From the NCBI GenBank assembly GCA_025531455.1, contig JAMYHL010000001.1:1426001-1490000 (forward strand): a stretch of 64,000 nucleotides of DNA, given 5' to 3'. The translations under genes and the position numbers were made by a program. Origin of the DNA: Apiotrichum sp. Y4204 (lineage: Eukaryota; Basidiomycota; Tremellomycetes; Trichosporonales; Trichosporonaceae). Shown here piece by piece: positions 43,549 through 54,922 of the stretch. The stretch's first letter is position 1. The number at the start of each line of letters is the position of its first letter. The notes under the pieces were generated by a model. It had not been told where the DNA came from and searched no databases. It was given only the letters and a program-made list of their open reading frames with translations.

Positions 43549-45082
43549 TGTGAGTGCTTTAATGCTGTGAAGTTGGGGAGGGCAGAGAGGTGTGGGGGAT
43601 AAGATACTCCTGCGTTCAGACTTATATACCGTCTTGAAAGCAGTCGCGTCAGCTCGAGTCACCAGATACGCACGTTTGACGCCTACAGGGATTCAAGAAC
43701 ACGAAGCTCGACGCGACACGCTCAAGATAGCTCAAACACGCTGCGCCACGGTGTTGAGACGCAACAGTGGCGCCCGGGGAGCCTGTAAGCGGTTACTCAA
43801 GGGCGCCGAGACCTCAGACCCGCTGTTCCGATGAGCTGGAGATGCGATCTGCTGGGAATTCGGCACCGATCGGCCGCCTCGAGTCACAGCCTTGACGACT
43901 AACAGAGCTGAAACAGCGTCAGATACGGCAGCCACTCTGGGGTGAATGACGCCTCCGACACTGGTACAAGGATCCTGCATCTTTGGAATCTGCTGCCCTG
44001 ATGCTCTGTTGCTCATCTCCTGTCCATCAATGGGGCTGCCCTGTCCCGCAGAGGAGAGGGTTCTCCGGTATCGACAACCCGCACCCTCCGCTCCTCGGGG
44101 TCCCCGTGGCTCCCTGCTTCTGGTATTGCGGAAGCCTCCCGCCCGGACTGCCAAGCGGCCCTGAGTCTCAGCCTGCTCGTCTTTGTTCCGTGACTTGTGC
44201 AGTACAAAGAGGCGGTAGGGTGGTAACTACTTTATGCATCGCCCCGAAAGGCGCCAATAGGCAATCGAAGGAACATGGCGCTTCCGCTTCCGATCTTCCG
44301 AAGCGCCTTGGTTCAGTCAGCTTGACGGCCTCGGCCGCTTCAAACATGCACTTGTCGCTGCAGGCTTGCTCTCCTCGCTGGCCTCATGGAAGCACAAGCC
44401 AAACTGAGCTCCAAGAAGTGTTTAACACCTGGGGATCCGAAAAGCACCGCCCAAAAGTTGGCTTTCTGGCTCTCCGCGCTTACCATTGCGCAATGAGTTG
44501 AGAGAACTCAATTATAGACCCAAAAAGATTCAACAAGTGGACAAAAGAATGCCAGGTTCGATTCCTCCTGGGAACAATCATGCCACGCCCAGCTCGTCTC
44601 TCGCAATTGTTCTTCTGCATCTACTGTTCGTATCTACCCTTCTCTCTGCATCGATAGACCTGACCTCGACAATATTCACCCGAGCCAGGTAGCCCCCAGG
44701 ACGTGTTGTTGTGTTGCTACTGTGCTCCCCCCCCACAGTACCTAAAGGATGGAGCCCCACACTCTGCGTGCCAAGAGGATCCTTGGAAATAAGCATGAAA
44801 AATCCGGCCAATCCGCGTGGATCCCCCTGCCAATCGCGCCAATCCCCCTTGTGGGCCTGTTGGGGGCGCAGAGGATCCGCGCTTCTAGGGGCTGTTCCTG
44901 ACCCGAGCAATCGGAGAGGCAAAAGGCAGTGTTCTCAAAGTCAATAAGATCTAGAGAATGAATGGGCAGAAGATGGCAATGGGATATCCGATGGGATGGG
45001 ATGAGATTGGGCACGATTATGTGGGGCAGAGTTTAACTATCACTTGGATCAACTCTTCTCTCATCTCCATCCATCATTCGCG
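43549..45082. other. Gene-poor divergent intergenic region
   Basis: 1.5 kb between the minus-strand unknown gene and the plus-strand Q/P-rich gene. It must contain both promoters. A T-arm-like string near 44553-44572 has no matching tRNA body. No gene is supported. Confidence 0.45.
43621..43628 (-). promoter_or_regulatory. Candidate TATA box of the unknown 304-residue protein gene
   Basis: Read on the minus strand this is TATATAAG, about 75 bp upstream of the ATG at 43548. The spacing fits a core promoter with a short leader. Confidence 0.5.
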
Positions 45083-48000
45083 ATGGCCTACGACCAGCGG
45101 CAGGGGTACGCGCAGCAACACGCGTACCCCCAACAACAACAACAACAGCAGCAGGTTTATCAGCAACCGTATCCTCCATCCCAGTCTCCATACCAGTACA
45201 CGCCGTCGTCGAGCTACCAGCAGCCATCATCGCAGCACGCGTCGCAGCCGGATGCGTACGGCCGCCGCTACTCGGGCCAGTCGCTGACGTTCACAACGCC
45301 GTACGCGACATCGAGCACCCCCGCGCCAACACTGTACGCGTCCACAGCGCCGCACGCGTTTACCCCCTCCCCCTTCGCTTCGACTCCCGCGCCGTATCCG
45401 CATTCCATGACTCCAGCACCAGCACCAGCACTCTACCCCTCTTCAACCCCCGCAACCTCCCACACCCCCGCACCACACACGGCACCGACGTCCCCGCCGC
45501 TCCCCCCGCGTCCGGACCCCGCGCAGCGCATCCCCTCCGGCCCCTTTCAGGTGCAGATTGCGCTTGGCCTCGCGGAGCCACGGCAGCAGCCACAGCAGAG
45601 AATACCCTCGCGGCAGAAGTATCCACAACAGGCTCACCAGTATGACCAGCAGGCGCAGGCTTCGCAGCCGTCTCACGTCCAGGCCGGTGTGAATCAGAAC
45701 CACTACCAAGGCCCGCACGCGCCGCACGGATATCACGCGACACCCCAGCCGCACACGTACCAGCCGCCATCGTCACAGCCCCACGCACAGCAGGACACCG
45801 CACAAGCACAAGCACAAGTACAGGCCCCAGCACATGCCCTGGTCCAGGCGGGGCAGTTCGCGTACGGACACGCCTCCCAGCCGAGCTACAGCAGCGCCCA
45901 GTCCCCGCAAGCCGGTACCACCCCCAACGCCGAGCACCCGCTTCCGGGCCACGTCTTCGCCCCTCCGCCGGCAGTCACGCGCCGCCTCTCCGCGCTCATG
46001 TCGGGTGTTGGGCGCGCGGGGCGGCGGCTGAGTGGCATGCAGAAGCAGGACGGGAAGCAGGGCCAGGTAGCTGGGGCACTTGGGGCAGCTGGGGACGTCC
46101 ATGGGTACGTGCAGCCGACGCAGGTCAGCGGACAGTATGGACAGCAGCAGGAGCAGGCCGGACCATCTCCGCAAAGCAACGCTGGACAGTTCGGCCAACT
46201 GCCGGCTCAGCCGCAAGGACATCAGATTCAGTTTGGACAGCCGTCCGAGTCCCAACTTGGAGGGCAGTACGGCCAACAGCAACCGGAGGGACAGCTCGGA
46301 GGACAGCAGCAGGGCCAGCACGGGCAGTACCAGCCGACACACCAGCAGACGCAGTCGCTGCAGCCTGGGAAGCAGTACGCTTATTATCAGACACAGCAGC
46401 ACGCGCCGCCGAGCCAGCAGTCGCAGCAGGCGGGACACGCGTGCTCCTTCGAACAAGGCGGACCCACACAGAATTACCAGCAGCAACAACAACACGGACA
46501 ACAGCAGCAACAACAACAGCAGCCAGGCTATCCGGTGTCAGGCTTCCCGTACACGATCATGTCGGCGCCGCAAGCGCAGATACCGCAGCAGGGGTCGGCG
46601 ACAGCGGCGGCGGTCGCGCCGTCGACGGGATCTTACCCTCCTCAGGCGCAACTGTCGACATACTCTCAGCCATCACAGCAGCACGCTTACCCTCCTCCAA
46701 GCCAATTGCCGCAGCCAGTGTACCAGCAGAGCTCGCCGAGCGGACCGGGGCAGCAGCCTGAGGCGTATCCTCCAGTGCAGGTGTACCCCCCAGCGACATC
46801 ACCTCAGCCAGCTCCAACCGCGTACGTCCCGACATCGCCCCCGCATTCCCAGGGATACCAGCAGCAGGTTCAACCCGGGCGCCCAGCGTCCGCGTCCGCG
46901 TCCCCGCCCGTCCTGGTGCGCAACGCGATTCCGTCAAGCAGAAGTCCGAGCCCAAACGCAATGGGCTTATTCACGGCATACTCTCCTCCACCGCGGGGCG
47001 CCTCGACACCCCTCTCTCCCCCACTCTCTCCGCCCCTTTCCCCGCCCCTCTCCCCGCCCCCAGTCGCGCAGCACCTCTCTCCTCCCCCGACATCTCCTCC
47101 GCCCGGTCCCCCGGCCATTCCGCACGCGACACGCCCAAAGTCCGTCGGGCCAGGCGCGTGGGCGTCCATGAGCATTCCCCAGCCGCCGCAGCCGCCCGCG
47201 CTCCAGGAGGGGACGCAGGCGCCGTGGGCGCACCGCATGCAGAATGCGCCGGTGATACAGCAGGTCCACACTCCTGCGTCGCAGAGTCCTCCGGTTCAGG
47301 CTCTGGATCCAACCCAGGCTTCGACTTCGGCCTCGACGCAGGTTTCGCTGCAGGTGGCATCCTCACCACCAGCAGGGGGCCGGGTGGCATCGCCGGCGCA
47401 GGTGCAGTGGCAGCGGCAACAACATCCACAACAGCCACCACAACAGCCGCAACAGCACCAGGGCGAACGGCGGTGGTCGCAGCAGACTCTTGAACCTCCG
47501 CAGCAAACACAAAGGCCGTGGTCGCCGAACACTGAGCCGCAGCTGCAACAAGCTCAACCCCCTCAGCAGTTTCCCCGGGCCCAGGAGGCTCAGCAGGCTC
47601 AGCAGGCCCAACAGTTCCAGCGCTGGTCGCCCCAACAGCAGCCCCAGCAACAAGTCCTGCAGCAAGCCCAGAGTCAGCGTCCGTTTTCTCCGCCGGCCCA
47701 GCCGCAACAGCCGACGCAGCAGACGCAGAGCCAGAGACCATGGTCGCCTCCCCGGGACCAGCAACAACACGCACAACAGCCGTCACAGCAGTCTCAACAG
47801 CCGCAGCCCCCACAGCAGCAACAGGCACAACAGCAACAGGCACAACAGACCCAACAGACTCAGCAGCAGCGACCATGGTCTCCCCAGAAGCACCAGTCGG
47901 TACAACAGTGGTCACTGCAACAAGTACAAAGACAGTTGAGTCCCGCGGCTGCGGTAAGCGGGGCTGCCGCTGCTCCGACATCCCAGTCAGCGACCTCACC

Positions 48001-50122
48001 GCAGCGCACGACCTCTCCACGCCGCTCGCCGCTCCCCACGCCTCCGGGGACAGATCAAACTCCCAACCCCGCGAGTCCGTCGCTTACCACGCAAATGGGG
48101 GCGCTCGCCATGTCGCCGCCGAACCCCGTGGCCCGTGGTCCGCAACCGCAAGGCGCGCCCAATGGAGCGCCGCAGGGCGCGCCGCAGCCCCCACCGAGGA
48201 ACATCTCCGCACCGAGAACTGGACCCTCCGGCGGGGCAGCGGGTGTCCCACCACTTCCGCCGCCGAGGTTGTCTGGCGACCCCGACCCCGGAGCAGGCCC
48301 TTCAACTGCACCATCAACAAGCCCAGCGGCACCCTCTTCCAGCGCCGTCTCGACATCCGCGGGATCAACCACCGGACCATCGTCTGGCCCGTCTGCTGTC
48401 CCGTCCGCGTCTGCAGGCCCCTCAACCTCCTCTAGACTGCCGGCATACTCCCCACCAGCGTACCAGTGCGGCGCGACGGCCATGACAGACGACGAGCTTG
48501 CGTCCGCGGACCTCGACAGGGTACACGTTCTTCCTCCTTTGAGGGACGCGGGCCCGCCAGTGCCCCGCTCGTTCTGCCCCGTCGGCGTCGTCACCACCCC
48601 AGAGACATGGTACCACGCGAACGGGCGCTCGTCCGCCATCCTCATGTGCACACCGTGCTACCGTGAGCTTGTGGCGGGCAGCGTCATGGAGAAGAACTTT
48701 TCCGCACAGGAGCTGACGGTCGGCGCATGCACCTTCCAGTCCCCTACCGCGCGCCGTGGTCTCCGCGCCGCACGGCGGAGCGGCGCCAGCGCCCAAAAAG
48801 TCATTGACTCCGTCGTCGCGCGCCGTGCCCTCGCATGTCCCGGTGCGGGGGTGACTGTTTCTGTCCACCCGGGACAGTGGCACAAGGCGATCCGCAGCGT
48901 CACCGGGCGCGAAATCACAACGTGCAGCGCATGCTACGCGGACCACATTGCCGGATCGCGGTGGGAGCGCGAGTGGGCGCCGCTGGATACGGTCCCCGGC
49001 GGCCGGGCAAGCTGCGACCTTGCCGGAGGGTTCGGCGCGCGCGCCCTCGCCCGCCGTCTGCCGTATCGGACCTCGGACGCGCGCGCGTTCGACACATGGC
49101 TCGCAGAGGTGTACTCCCGCAGCGCGATCGCGCCGTGTCCCGGCCTCAAACCGGCTGCTGGACGGTTCCGTGCTCTCAGCGCAAAAGTTGCCACCGACCT
49201 CGGCCAGCTCACAATCTGCGAATCGTGCTTCCACGACCATCTCGCGCACACGCGTTTCGCCCCCGCGTTCGAGCCGGTACAGGCCGCGCACGCAGTGTGC
49301 GCCATGGCTGACGACGCGGTACTGACCCTCACGCTCCTTGTCCTCGAGTACGGCGACATTGCGCAGTGGGCGGCATGTGCGCGCGGCGTCCTCCCGTGGC
49401 TCCCAACCGCAAAGGGCCAAAACCCCCCGACCCCAGTCTTCCACACACTGCGCGGCCCGCCGGTCGACCTCGACATATGCGACAAGTGCCTGCACGCCCG
49501 TATCGCGCCGTACAGCGCCGCGCGCTTCTTTGTCCAGCAGCAGCTCCCGCCGGCGGGTAGGGCATGCGACCTGTGTCTCTTTGGCCGGCGTCCGAGCGCC
49601 GAGACCTCCCTGCAAATCGGGCAGTCCCGGAGCCAAGCAATGCTCGACACGCTGAACAATGCTGCGGAAACGGGTGTGTTTGCGGTATTCGACGCGTTCG
49701 TCGCGGTCCTCACGGCGCTCGCGCCGTGCCGCGAGCACATGGCCGTCGCGGGCGGGGCGTGGTACGGCTTCCGGGAGCTGCCGGCGTGCGGAAGCTGCTG
49801 GGCGAGCTTTGGGGCCGGGACGCGGCTCGAGGGCCGGGCGACGCTGCGCGGCGAGGTGATTCCAGAAGAAACCGTTTGCGCGTGGTACTCGCGCCGCGCG
49901 CGGAGGGCGGTGCTTGCGTGGGGCGACGCGCCGCCAGACGAGGCGGACGGCCAGCTGGCGGACTTGCTCGCTGCTGGCGTGGAGAGAAGGGTCAAGTGGG
50001 AGGCGTGCCGCCCGTGGCTTGAAGAAGCGGCGCGGTACTCGAGCGCGGGCGGCGGGGTACATTACACGCTGATGGGTGGGAGGGGGGGTGGTCTCCAGGC
50101 GGAGTGGGCCGCGGTCGAGTAG
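45083..50122 (+). CDS. Large Gln/Pro-rich protein with a C-terminal array of Cys modules
   Basis: A single 5-kb exon encoding 1,679 residues from MAYDQRQGYAQQ. Residues 1 to ~1130 are Gln/Pro/Ser/Tyr-rich with poly-Gln runs and SPPLSPP repeats; they are almost certainly disordered and prion-like. From about 1165 the sequence becomes ordered and Cys-rich. At least five related modules follow, each with a leading Cys, a CxxC(F/Y/L/W) pair about 20-30 residues on, and usually a trailing Cys. The pairs are in LMCTPCYRELVAG, TTCSACYADHIAG, TICESCFHDHLAH, DICDKCLHARIAP and PACGSCWASFGAG. Leading cysteines lie in FCPVGV, ACPGAG, PCPGLK, AACARG and PCREHM; trailing ones in GACTF, ASCDLA, AVCAMA, ACDLC and TVCAWY. 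The pattern suggests metal-binding modules. There is no signal peptide or membrane span. The family is not recognised; a role as a condensate-forming regulatory protein is speculation. Confidence 0.88.
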   Translation: MAYDQRQGYAQQHAYPQQQQQQQQVYQQPYPPSQSPYQYTPSSSYQQPSSQHASQPDAYGRRYSGQSLTFTTPYATSSTPAPTLYASTAPHAFTPSPFASTPAPYPHSMTPAPAPALYPSSTPATSHTPAPHTAPTSPPLPPRPDPAQRIPSGPFQVQIALGLAEPRQQPQQRIPSRQKYPQQAHQYDQQAQASQPSHVQAGVNQNHYQGPHAPHGYHATPQPHTYQPPSSQPHAQQDTAQAQAQVQAPAHALVQAGQFAYGHASQPSYSSAQSPQAGTTPNAEHPLPGHVFAPPPAVTRRLSALMSGVGRAGRRLSGMQKQDGKQGQVAGALGAAGDVHGYVQPTQVSGQYGQQQEQAGPSPQSNAGQFGQLPAQPQGHQIQFGQPSESQLGGQYGQQQPEGQLGGQQQGQHGQYQPTHQQTQSLQPGKQYAYYQTQQHAPPSQQSQQAGHACSFEQGGPTQNYQQQQQHGQQQQQQQQPGYPVSGFPYTIMSAPQAQIPQQGSATAAAVAPSTGSYPPQAQLSTYSQPSQQHAYPPPSQLPQPVYQQSSPSGPGQQPEAYPPVQVYPPATSPQPAPTAYVPTSPPHSQGYQQQVQPGRPASASASPPVLVRNAIPSSRSPSPNAMGLFTAYSPPPRGASTPLSPPLSPPLSPPLSPPPVAQHLSPPPTSPPPGPPAIPHATRPKSVGPGAWASMSIPQPPQPPALQEGTQAPWAHRMQNAPVIQQVHTPASQSPPVQALDPTQASTSASTQVSLQVASSPPAGGRVASPAQVQWQRQQHPQQPPQQPQQHQGERRWSQQTLEPPQQTQRPWSPNTEPQLQQAQPPQQFPRAQEAQQAQQAQQFQRWSPQQQPQQQVLQQAQSQRPFSPPAQPQQPTQQTQSQRPWSPPRDQQQHAQQPSQQSQQPQPPQQQQAQQQQAQQTQQTQQQRPWSPQKHQSVQQWSLQQVQRQLSPAAAVSGAAAAPTSQSATSPQRTTSPRRSPLPTPPGTDQTPNPASPSLTTQMGALAMSPPNPVARGPQPQGAPNGAPQGAPQPPPRNISAPRTGPSGGAAGVPPLPPPRLSGDPDPGAGPSTAPSTSPAAPSSSAVSTSAGSTTGPSSGPSAVPSASAGPSTSSRLPAYSPPAYQCGATAMTDDELASADLDRVHVLPPLRDAGPPVPRSFCPVGVVTTPETWYHANGRSSAILMCTPCYRELVAGSVMEKNFSAQELTVGACTFQSPTARRGLRAARRSGASAQKVIDSVVARRALACPGAGVTVSVHPGQWHKAIRSVTGREITTCSACYADHIAGSRWEREWAPLDTVPGGRASCDLAGGFGARALARRLPYRTSDARAFDTWLAEVYSRSAIAPCPGLKPAAGRFRALSAKVATDLGQLTICESCFHDHLAHTRFAPAFEPVQAAHAVCAMADDAVLTLTLLVLEYGDIAQWAACARGVLPWLPTAKGQNPPTPVFHTLRGPPVDLDICDKCLHARIAPYSAARFFVQQQLPPAGRACDLCLFGRRPSAETSLQIGQSRSQAMLDTLNNAAETGVFAVFDAFVAVLTALAPCREHMAVAGGAWYGFRELPACGSCWASFGAGTRLEGRATLRGEVIPEETVCAWYSRRARRAVLAWGDAPPDEADGQLADLLAAGVERRVKWEACRPWLEEAARYSSAGGGVHYTLMGGRGGGLQAEWAAVE

Positions 50123-51534
50123 GAGGAGAGATAGTTGTACAATGTGCAATAGAGAATATGCACTCGGGAAACGAGGTGAAAGCCACAAGAGGCCAGAGAT
50201 AGTCACTGCAAGCCTTTACACCCTCATGCCCCCGAGGACAACCTGGGAAACATGGGACATGGAGGATGCAGAATTGCAGAACTGCAAACCCACAGGAAAA
50301 GAGAGCGCGAGAGAACACACAGAGCACAAGAGATGCCTGACACTCTGCGACGCAGGCCATTCTCCAACCGCAATACTCCTATCTCACAAGTCATTCTCCC
50401 AATCCGACGTCCGAGTCTGGAACGCACGAACGCAAACCCAAGCGTGACTGAAACGCATCTCGTGCGCTCCAGAGCCGACCCCAAACTCGCTAGTCACCTT
50501 TATTATCAGTTCCAAAACCCCAGACGAATAACTCTCTAACATCCGACACCGTGTCCACTCCTCTCAAAGCCCCGATATGTCGATCAAGGAACACCAGTGT
50601 GTCCCAGTATCAGGACTGCAGGATCCGAGGCCCGCCGTCCGCGAGTCTGCGAGTCTCGGCGCGTGCCTCCAAAGCCAAACCTTATTATCCTACCCAAAGG
50701 CAACGCTGGGCGCGGGGGTCGAGCTCGATTAGACTTGGACTAGTGGTCAGTAAAGCTTGTTGCTTGGGGCGCGGGGTTGTACCTTTCTCGCCCTCGGTCG
50801 TTACATTAATCCTGCCTTGGATGGGTTTCTGGTGTGCCAGGTCCCGAGTCAGTACGGGGGTGGTGCGACAACAGGGCTGGTGGGGGGTGGGGAGTGGAGA
50901 GTGATCGCGATGAGAGAAAACTACATCAACCCCTTACCGCACTGGGCGTCATTCGGGTTCATGTGCTCGCGCTCGCGTCTGACAGAGGTCTACATCGACG
51001 CACTGGCGAGTATCCTGCTGGTTGTGGGGCTTTGAGCTGCAGCAGCTTGTGTTGTTCCGTGGTAATCCGATGTCATCCCCGGCTTCACGGACGAATGCGC
51101 CGTACGCCGTCCTCTCTTGGGAAAGAACAGGAGAAAAGCACTTGGTGGATACTACTGGACTCGATAACAGCGCTCTTTTCCACTTCTTCGACAAGTATAA
51201 TGGCAATGACTCCCCATCGATACACTACTACATCCCTCCACATCTGCACAAAGCGTATTGTACCTGTCAGCACACGCGCTCCGCAGGCGGGGTGGCGCTC
51301 TCAGGCTGCCGGAAACGCCTGACGCACGCTCGACCCGCGAACGCCTCCCGCAGCCCGGTGCCGTGGATACGACGTCTGCTGAGCCGCTGATCTCGTGTTC
51401 TGCAGCTCGGTGTTCGCTCTCAGCCGTGGAATCCGAGACGGTGGAGTTTCTTGTCTCTTTGTCTCATTGCGCGTTGCCCTATGCCATGCATCAAAGTGGT
51501 TAGAACAGGAGGTATTGTCGCTGAGCCCGAAGTG

Positions 51535-51555
51535 TGATCCTTGATCCTTGATCCT
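51535..51555. repeat. TGATCCT heptanucleotide repeat, three copies
   Basis: Three perfect tandem 7-bp units in non-coding DNA. Confidence 0.75.
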
Positions 51556-53330
51556 TGACGCACATGCTTGCCCGGGAGACGGATGGTGGCAAAGTCCTCT
51601 ACACCTGTACACAGGCACACATTAATAACAAGATGCCCTGTAGGAGCAAGTCGGTGTCGGCTCGCTTCGGGATAGACTTTTGCGCCGGACACTGTCTTGG
51701 CGCCACCGAGCGTGAGCTTGTTGTCCGCACGCTTCCAGGAAGAGCAGAGCGAGGGTGTGGGGGGGGGGGATGAAGGATTAGAAACAGGGATCCGTTCTGG
51801 TACATACGCGTGATGGCCGATCTTACGCCGTGCCGTAACCCTCGCAATTCCACATTCTCCTCCTGATATCCCGATTCTCCTCCTCTCCGCACATCTCTCC
51901 TCAGGAATGCTGGACCCCGGTAACTGGTGTCTGGTGTCTCGTGTCTGACCAAAAGACGACTAACAGCGCCCGCGACTGTCCGTAGCCCAGTGACATTGCC
52001 AAGGCACGAGTTCATTAAACCACCAGCGCCTGACTTGAAAGCCTGAGTGCTTATTGCGCCGCAACCACACCATCGGTATGCGGTACGCGGCGGGAGGCTC
52101 AAGGCTACAGCGGCTTCACCAGTGCAAGGCCCCTTGGCCCTTGGTCCACTCGCCGACACTAGCCAACGCAGCTGAACCCAGTTGGGCTGCTTCCGGCCAG
52201 GGAGTGGTGGCCACGGGATGCCCCGTGAGCTTAATCCCCGAGGTTGTCCTCAGGAAAGTGGACCACCCGGCACCACGCCTGTTCCAAAGCTCAAAGCCCT
52301 GCTAATCGCTAATTACTTCTATCAGTGCGCGTCCAAAATTTCAGCTACAGACTGGTTGGTCCATGTCACGGCGCGCGCAGGGTCGGGCGGGAGCGGGACA
52401 CTGGCGCGCGATCCCATGATCCATCCTCTGACAGACCATCTGCAACACTGCCCACCGCTACTAGTGCTGGTCTCCTACACGCTTGCTGCAGCGCTGACGT
52501 CGGTGGCCTCTCCCGTGTGGCGCTGATCGTCCGGGATGCCGCGGGACACGCGCCGGGATGGCGTCGAGGAGAAACCGTATAAGCAAAAGGTGGGAGAGGC
52601 TGGGGAGATACGGATGCCCTTTGTTGGTGGTTGCCAGCGAGCACCGGGCACGCCCAGCCTCTCTCTCCCTTCGTGCTCCTCGCCCTTTGTCGTCGGCCGG
52701 ACGCCATATTGCGTTTCCGTAATCTTCATCTACAGCCCGCTGGATCTTCCGTCCGTTCCGATTCCTGCCCTAGTACTCACTACTCGCCGAACATTGCCAG
52801 GCCAGCTCGCCAGATTCGCGTCCCGCCGCACCCTGCCCCTGCCCCGTGACGCCCCCTTGCAGTGTCCTGCAGTCGCCCCGCGGCACGCCCGCGCGACCCG
52901 ACACTTTGGATGTAACGCAACGCATGCCGAGAGCGGCAAACCTTGGCTACCGGCGGGACAGGCAGGAGCGAGAGGCGAAGAGCAAGTCGCCAGCTCGCCA
53001 GAAGGTCTCCAGGAGATGGCCAAACAACAGCAACCACCAGCAGCGAGGTGCAGGAAGAAAATCTCTTCGGCGGCATCCTCGGCCGCGCTCCCGGACAAGT
53101 ATAACTATACTGACAAGCTCACGATTGTGCTGTTCTCCCGATTGACTCCTTGCACCACTCACTGCTGCCCGCAACGCAGACGCAGACGCAGACGCTTCGT
53201 TTCGTTTGCAGCGATCAACGCGCTCCAACCACTCGGACTCCACGATCGGATCGTGCACCGCACTCGCACTCGCACGCGCGATCGCGTCTCGACAAGCACA
53301 ACGATAATAGAAACACACTCACCCGGAAAC

Positions 53331-53360
53331 TGGATCTGGATCTGAATCTGGATCTGGATC
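53331..53360. repeat. TGGATC hexanucleotide repeat, five copies
   Basis: Five tandem 6-bp units, the middle one with one substitution, about 120 bp upstream of the ATG at 53480. Confidence 0.8.
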
Positions 53361-53479
53361 GAGCAGCAATCAATCAAGCGCGCTCCATCGCTCCCGGGTC
53401 ATAGGCACTCGCGCAACCTTGTCTTTTCTGCCCTCGCAACCCCCCTCCCGTTAAGCTTGCAGCTTGCACCTGCAGCACG

Positions 53480-54922
53480 ATGGCGACCGCATTTTACGCC
53501 CAGCAGCCGGCGCTGCTCAACTCGTCTACTCTCACTTCATCGCCATCTGCATCTTCTCTCTCCCCATCGTCCTCCACACGCTCGCTTCGCTCCCCACCGC
53601 GAAGAACGAGCTCGCACCCGGCGCTCAGCACCACATCACTCGCCCCTCCGCCATTCCACCCCCACCCACACGCGCACGCACCGCCCTCCGCCTTCCCGAC
53701 GTTGCCGCCACACGTCCTCACCACGCCGGACCCCGCCGACGCCGTCCGCCCCGCCCGGAAGAGCGTGCAGCTGTCCACCGCCGGCCCCGTCAACTGGTCT
53801 CGCCCGATCCCGAGCGCGAGCCCCACAAAGACAAAGCCCTTCTCCTCCCTGCCCCAGGCCCCAGCCCCGCCACGCCCCCGCCGCGCAATGAGCCACATCC
53901 CCCCACGCCGCGGCTCGAACTCGTCCCCGTCCACAAGCTCAGACGACGACCTCCCCACCACCCCCCGCCAGCTGCCCCCCGGCGCGGCACCCGCCGAGCC
54001 AAACTGGAGCAAAGGCGTCGTCGGACTAGGTCTCGGCATCCCAGAGTTTGACGCAGTACAAGTCAACCGGACAACCACAATGTCGTCGTGTTCCTCCACC
54101 GAGGGCTCCCTCGGCGGCGAGAGCGTCACGACCGCAAGCAGCTGTTCCCCGACGACGCCCACGCGTCTGTGGTTTGTATCTGAAACCCTCAACTCGCTCT
54201 CGAACCCTACGACGCTCGACGAGCTGCGCACCCTGCGCGCCAAGGCCGCAGAGCTCGACGCCGAATCCAAACGGCTGCGCAGGCTGCGCGGCCGCGAGGC
54301 CGCCCAGTGCCCCCGTCTCGTCCCCCGCAAAGCCGTGCCAGCCGTCACTGAGCGCGACCTCGAAAAGCCCGCAGCACCGGCACCGAAACCCCGCCGCCCG
54401 GCAGTCCGCCACTCGCTCATCGTCGCCCCGCCCGATCCGAACTTTGCGCTCCTCGCGGAACCCAGCCGCCCGCAGGCCCGCCTGCCGCCCAGCGCGTTCC
54501 CCCTCCAGGCCAACGCCGCCCGGCGCCCGTTCTACGCCCAGGGCAAGGCGGCCATGAGCGTCATCGAGTTTGGGACCAAAAAGGAAAAGGACAAGGAGCA
54601 GGCGCCGGCGGCGGCGGCGGCGGCGCCGGCACCCGCCCCCCAGCCCGCGCGGATACAGTCCTCGACGCCGTCTCCCTCGCGCCGCCTCACGTCCGGCACG
54701 TCCTTCTCCCTCCGTCGCGAGAAGAGTCGCCCCCCAGCCCTGCTCACCCTCTTCCCAGCCACAGCCACATCCACGGCTCCCCCCGCACGCGCGCTCGCCC
54801 CCAGCCCAGCCCCCACGTCCCCGACATCACCGAAATCGCCCAAATCGCTGTCCCCGAAAACGTCTTTTCTCGGAAAACACAAGAAACTGAGCCGCTTCCT
54901 CGGTAAGCCGCAGGCGGCCTAG
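53480..54922 (+). CDS. Unknown Ser/Pro-rich disordered protein
   Basis: A single exon of 480 residues starting MATAFYAQQPALL. Most of it is Ser/Thr/Pro-rich and probably disordered. A short likely helix (TLDELRTLRAKAAELDAESK) in the middle looks like a coiled-coil segment. Other stretches that look conserved are KGVVGLGLGIPEFDAVQV, TRLWFVSETLNSLSNPTT, RHSLIVAPPDPNFALL and RRPFYAQGKAAMSVIEFGTK. The C-terminus is basic with repeated (S)PKSPKS and ends KHKKLSRFLGK. No enzymatic motif, signal peptide or membrane span is seen. Many SP/TP sites suggest proline-directed phosphorylation. It converges with the minus-strand disordered gene at 55898. Function unknown. Confidence 0.82.
   Translation: MATAFYAQQPALLNSSTLTSSPSASSLSPSSSTRSLRSPPRRTSSHPALSTTSLAPPPFHPHPHAHAPPSAFPTLPPHVLTTPDPADAVRPARKSVQLSTAGPVNWSRPIPSASPTKTKPFSSLPQAPAPPRPRRAMSHIPPRRGSNSSPSTSSDDDLPTTPRQLPPGAAPAEPNWSKGVVGLGLGIPEFDAVQVNRTTTMSSCSSTEGSLGGESVTTASSCSPTTPTRLWFVSETLNSLSNPTTLDELRTLRAKAAELDAESKRLRRLRGREAAQCPRLVPRKAVPAVTERDLEKPAAPAPKPRRPAVRHSLIVAPPDPNFALLAEPSRPQARLPPSAFPLQANAARRPFYAQGKAAMSVIEFGTKKEKDKEQAPAAAAAAPAPAPQPARIQSSTPSPSRRLTSGTSFSLRREKSRPPALLTLFPATATSTAPPARALAPSPAPTSPTSPKSPKSLSPKTSFLGKHKKLSRFLGKPQAA

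Larger units (their letters stand above)
50123..53479. other. Long gene-poor region
   Basis: 3.36 kb upstream of the plus-strand gene at 53480. It contains a TGATCCT heptamer repeat (51535-51555), a G-homopolymer near 51760-51770, and a TGGATC hexamer repeat (53331-53360). Open frames on both strands lack codon bias and splice support. Confidence 0.4.

Noticed and set aside
44553..44572. T-arm-like sequence (AGGTTCGATTCCT) suggesting a tRNA
   Set aside because: The 5-bp stem does not pair with a 7-nt loop, and no acceptor or D-arm can be drawn around it.
48422..50206. 594-codon minus-strand open frame opposite the Cys-module region
   Set aside because: The sense frame continues the 1,679-residue protein with an ordered Cys pattern; the antisense frame has no recognisable features.
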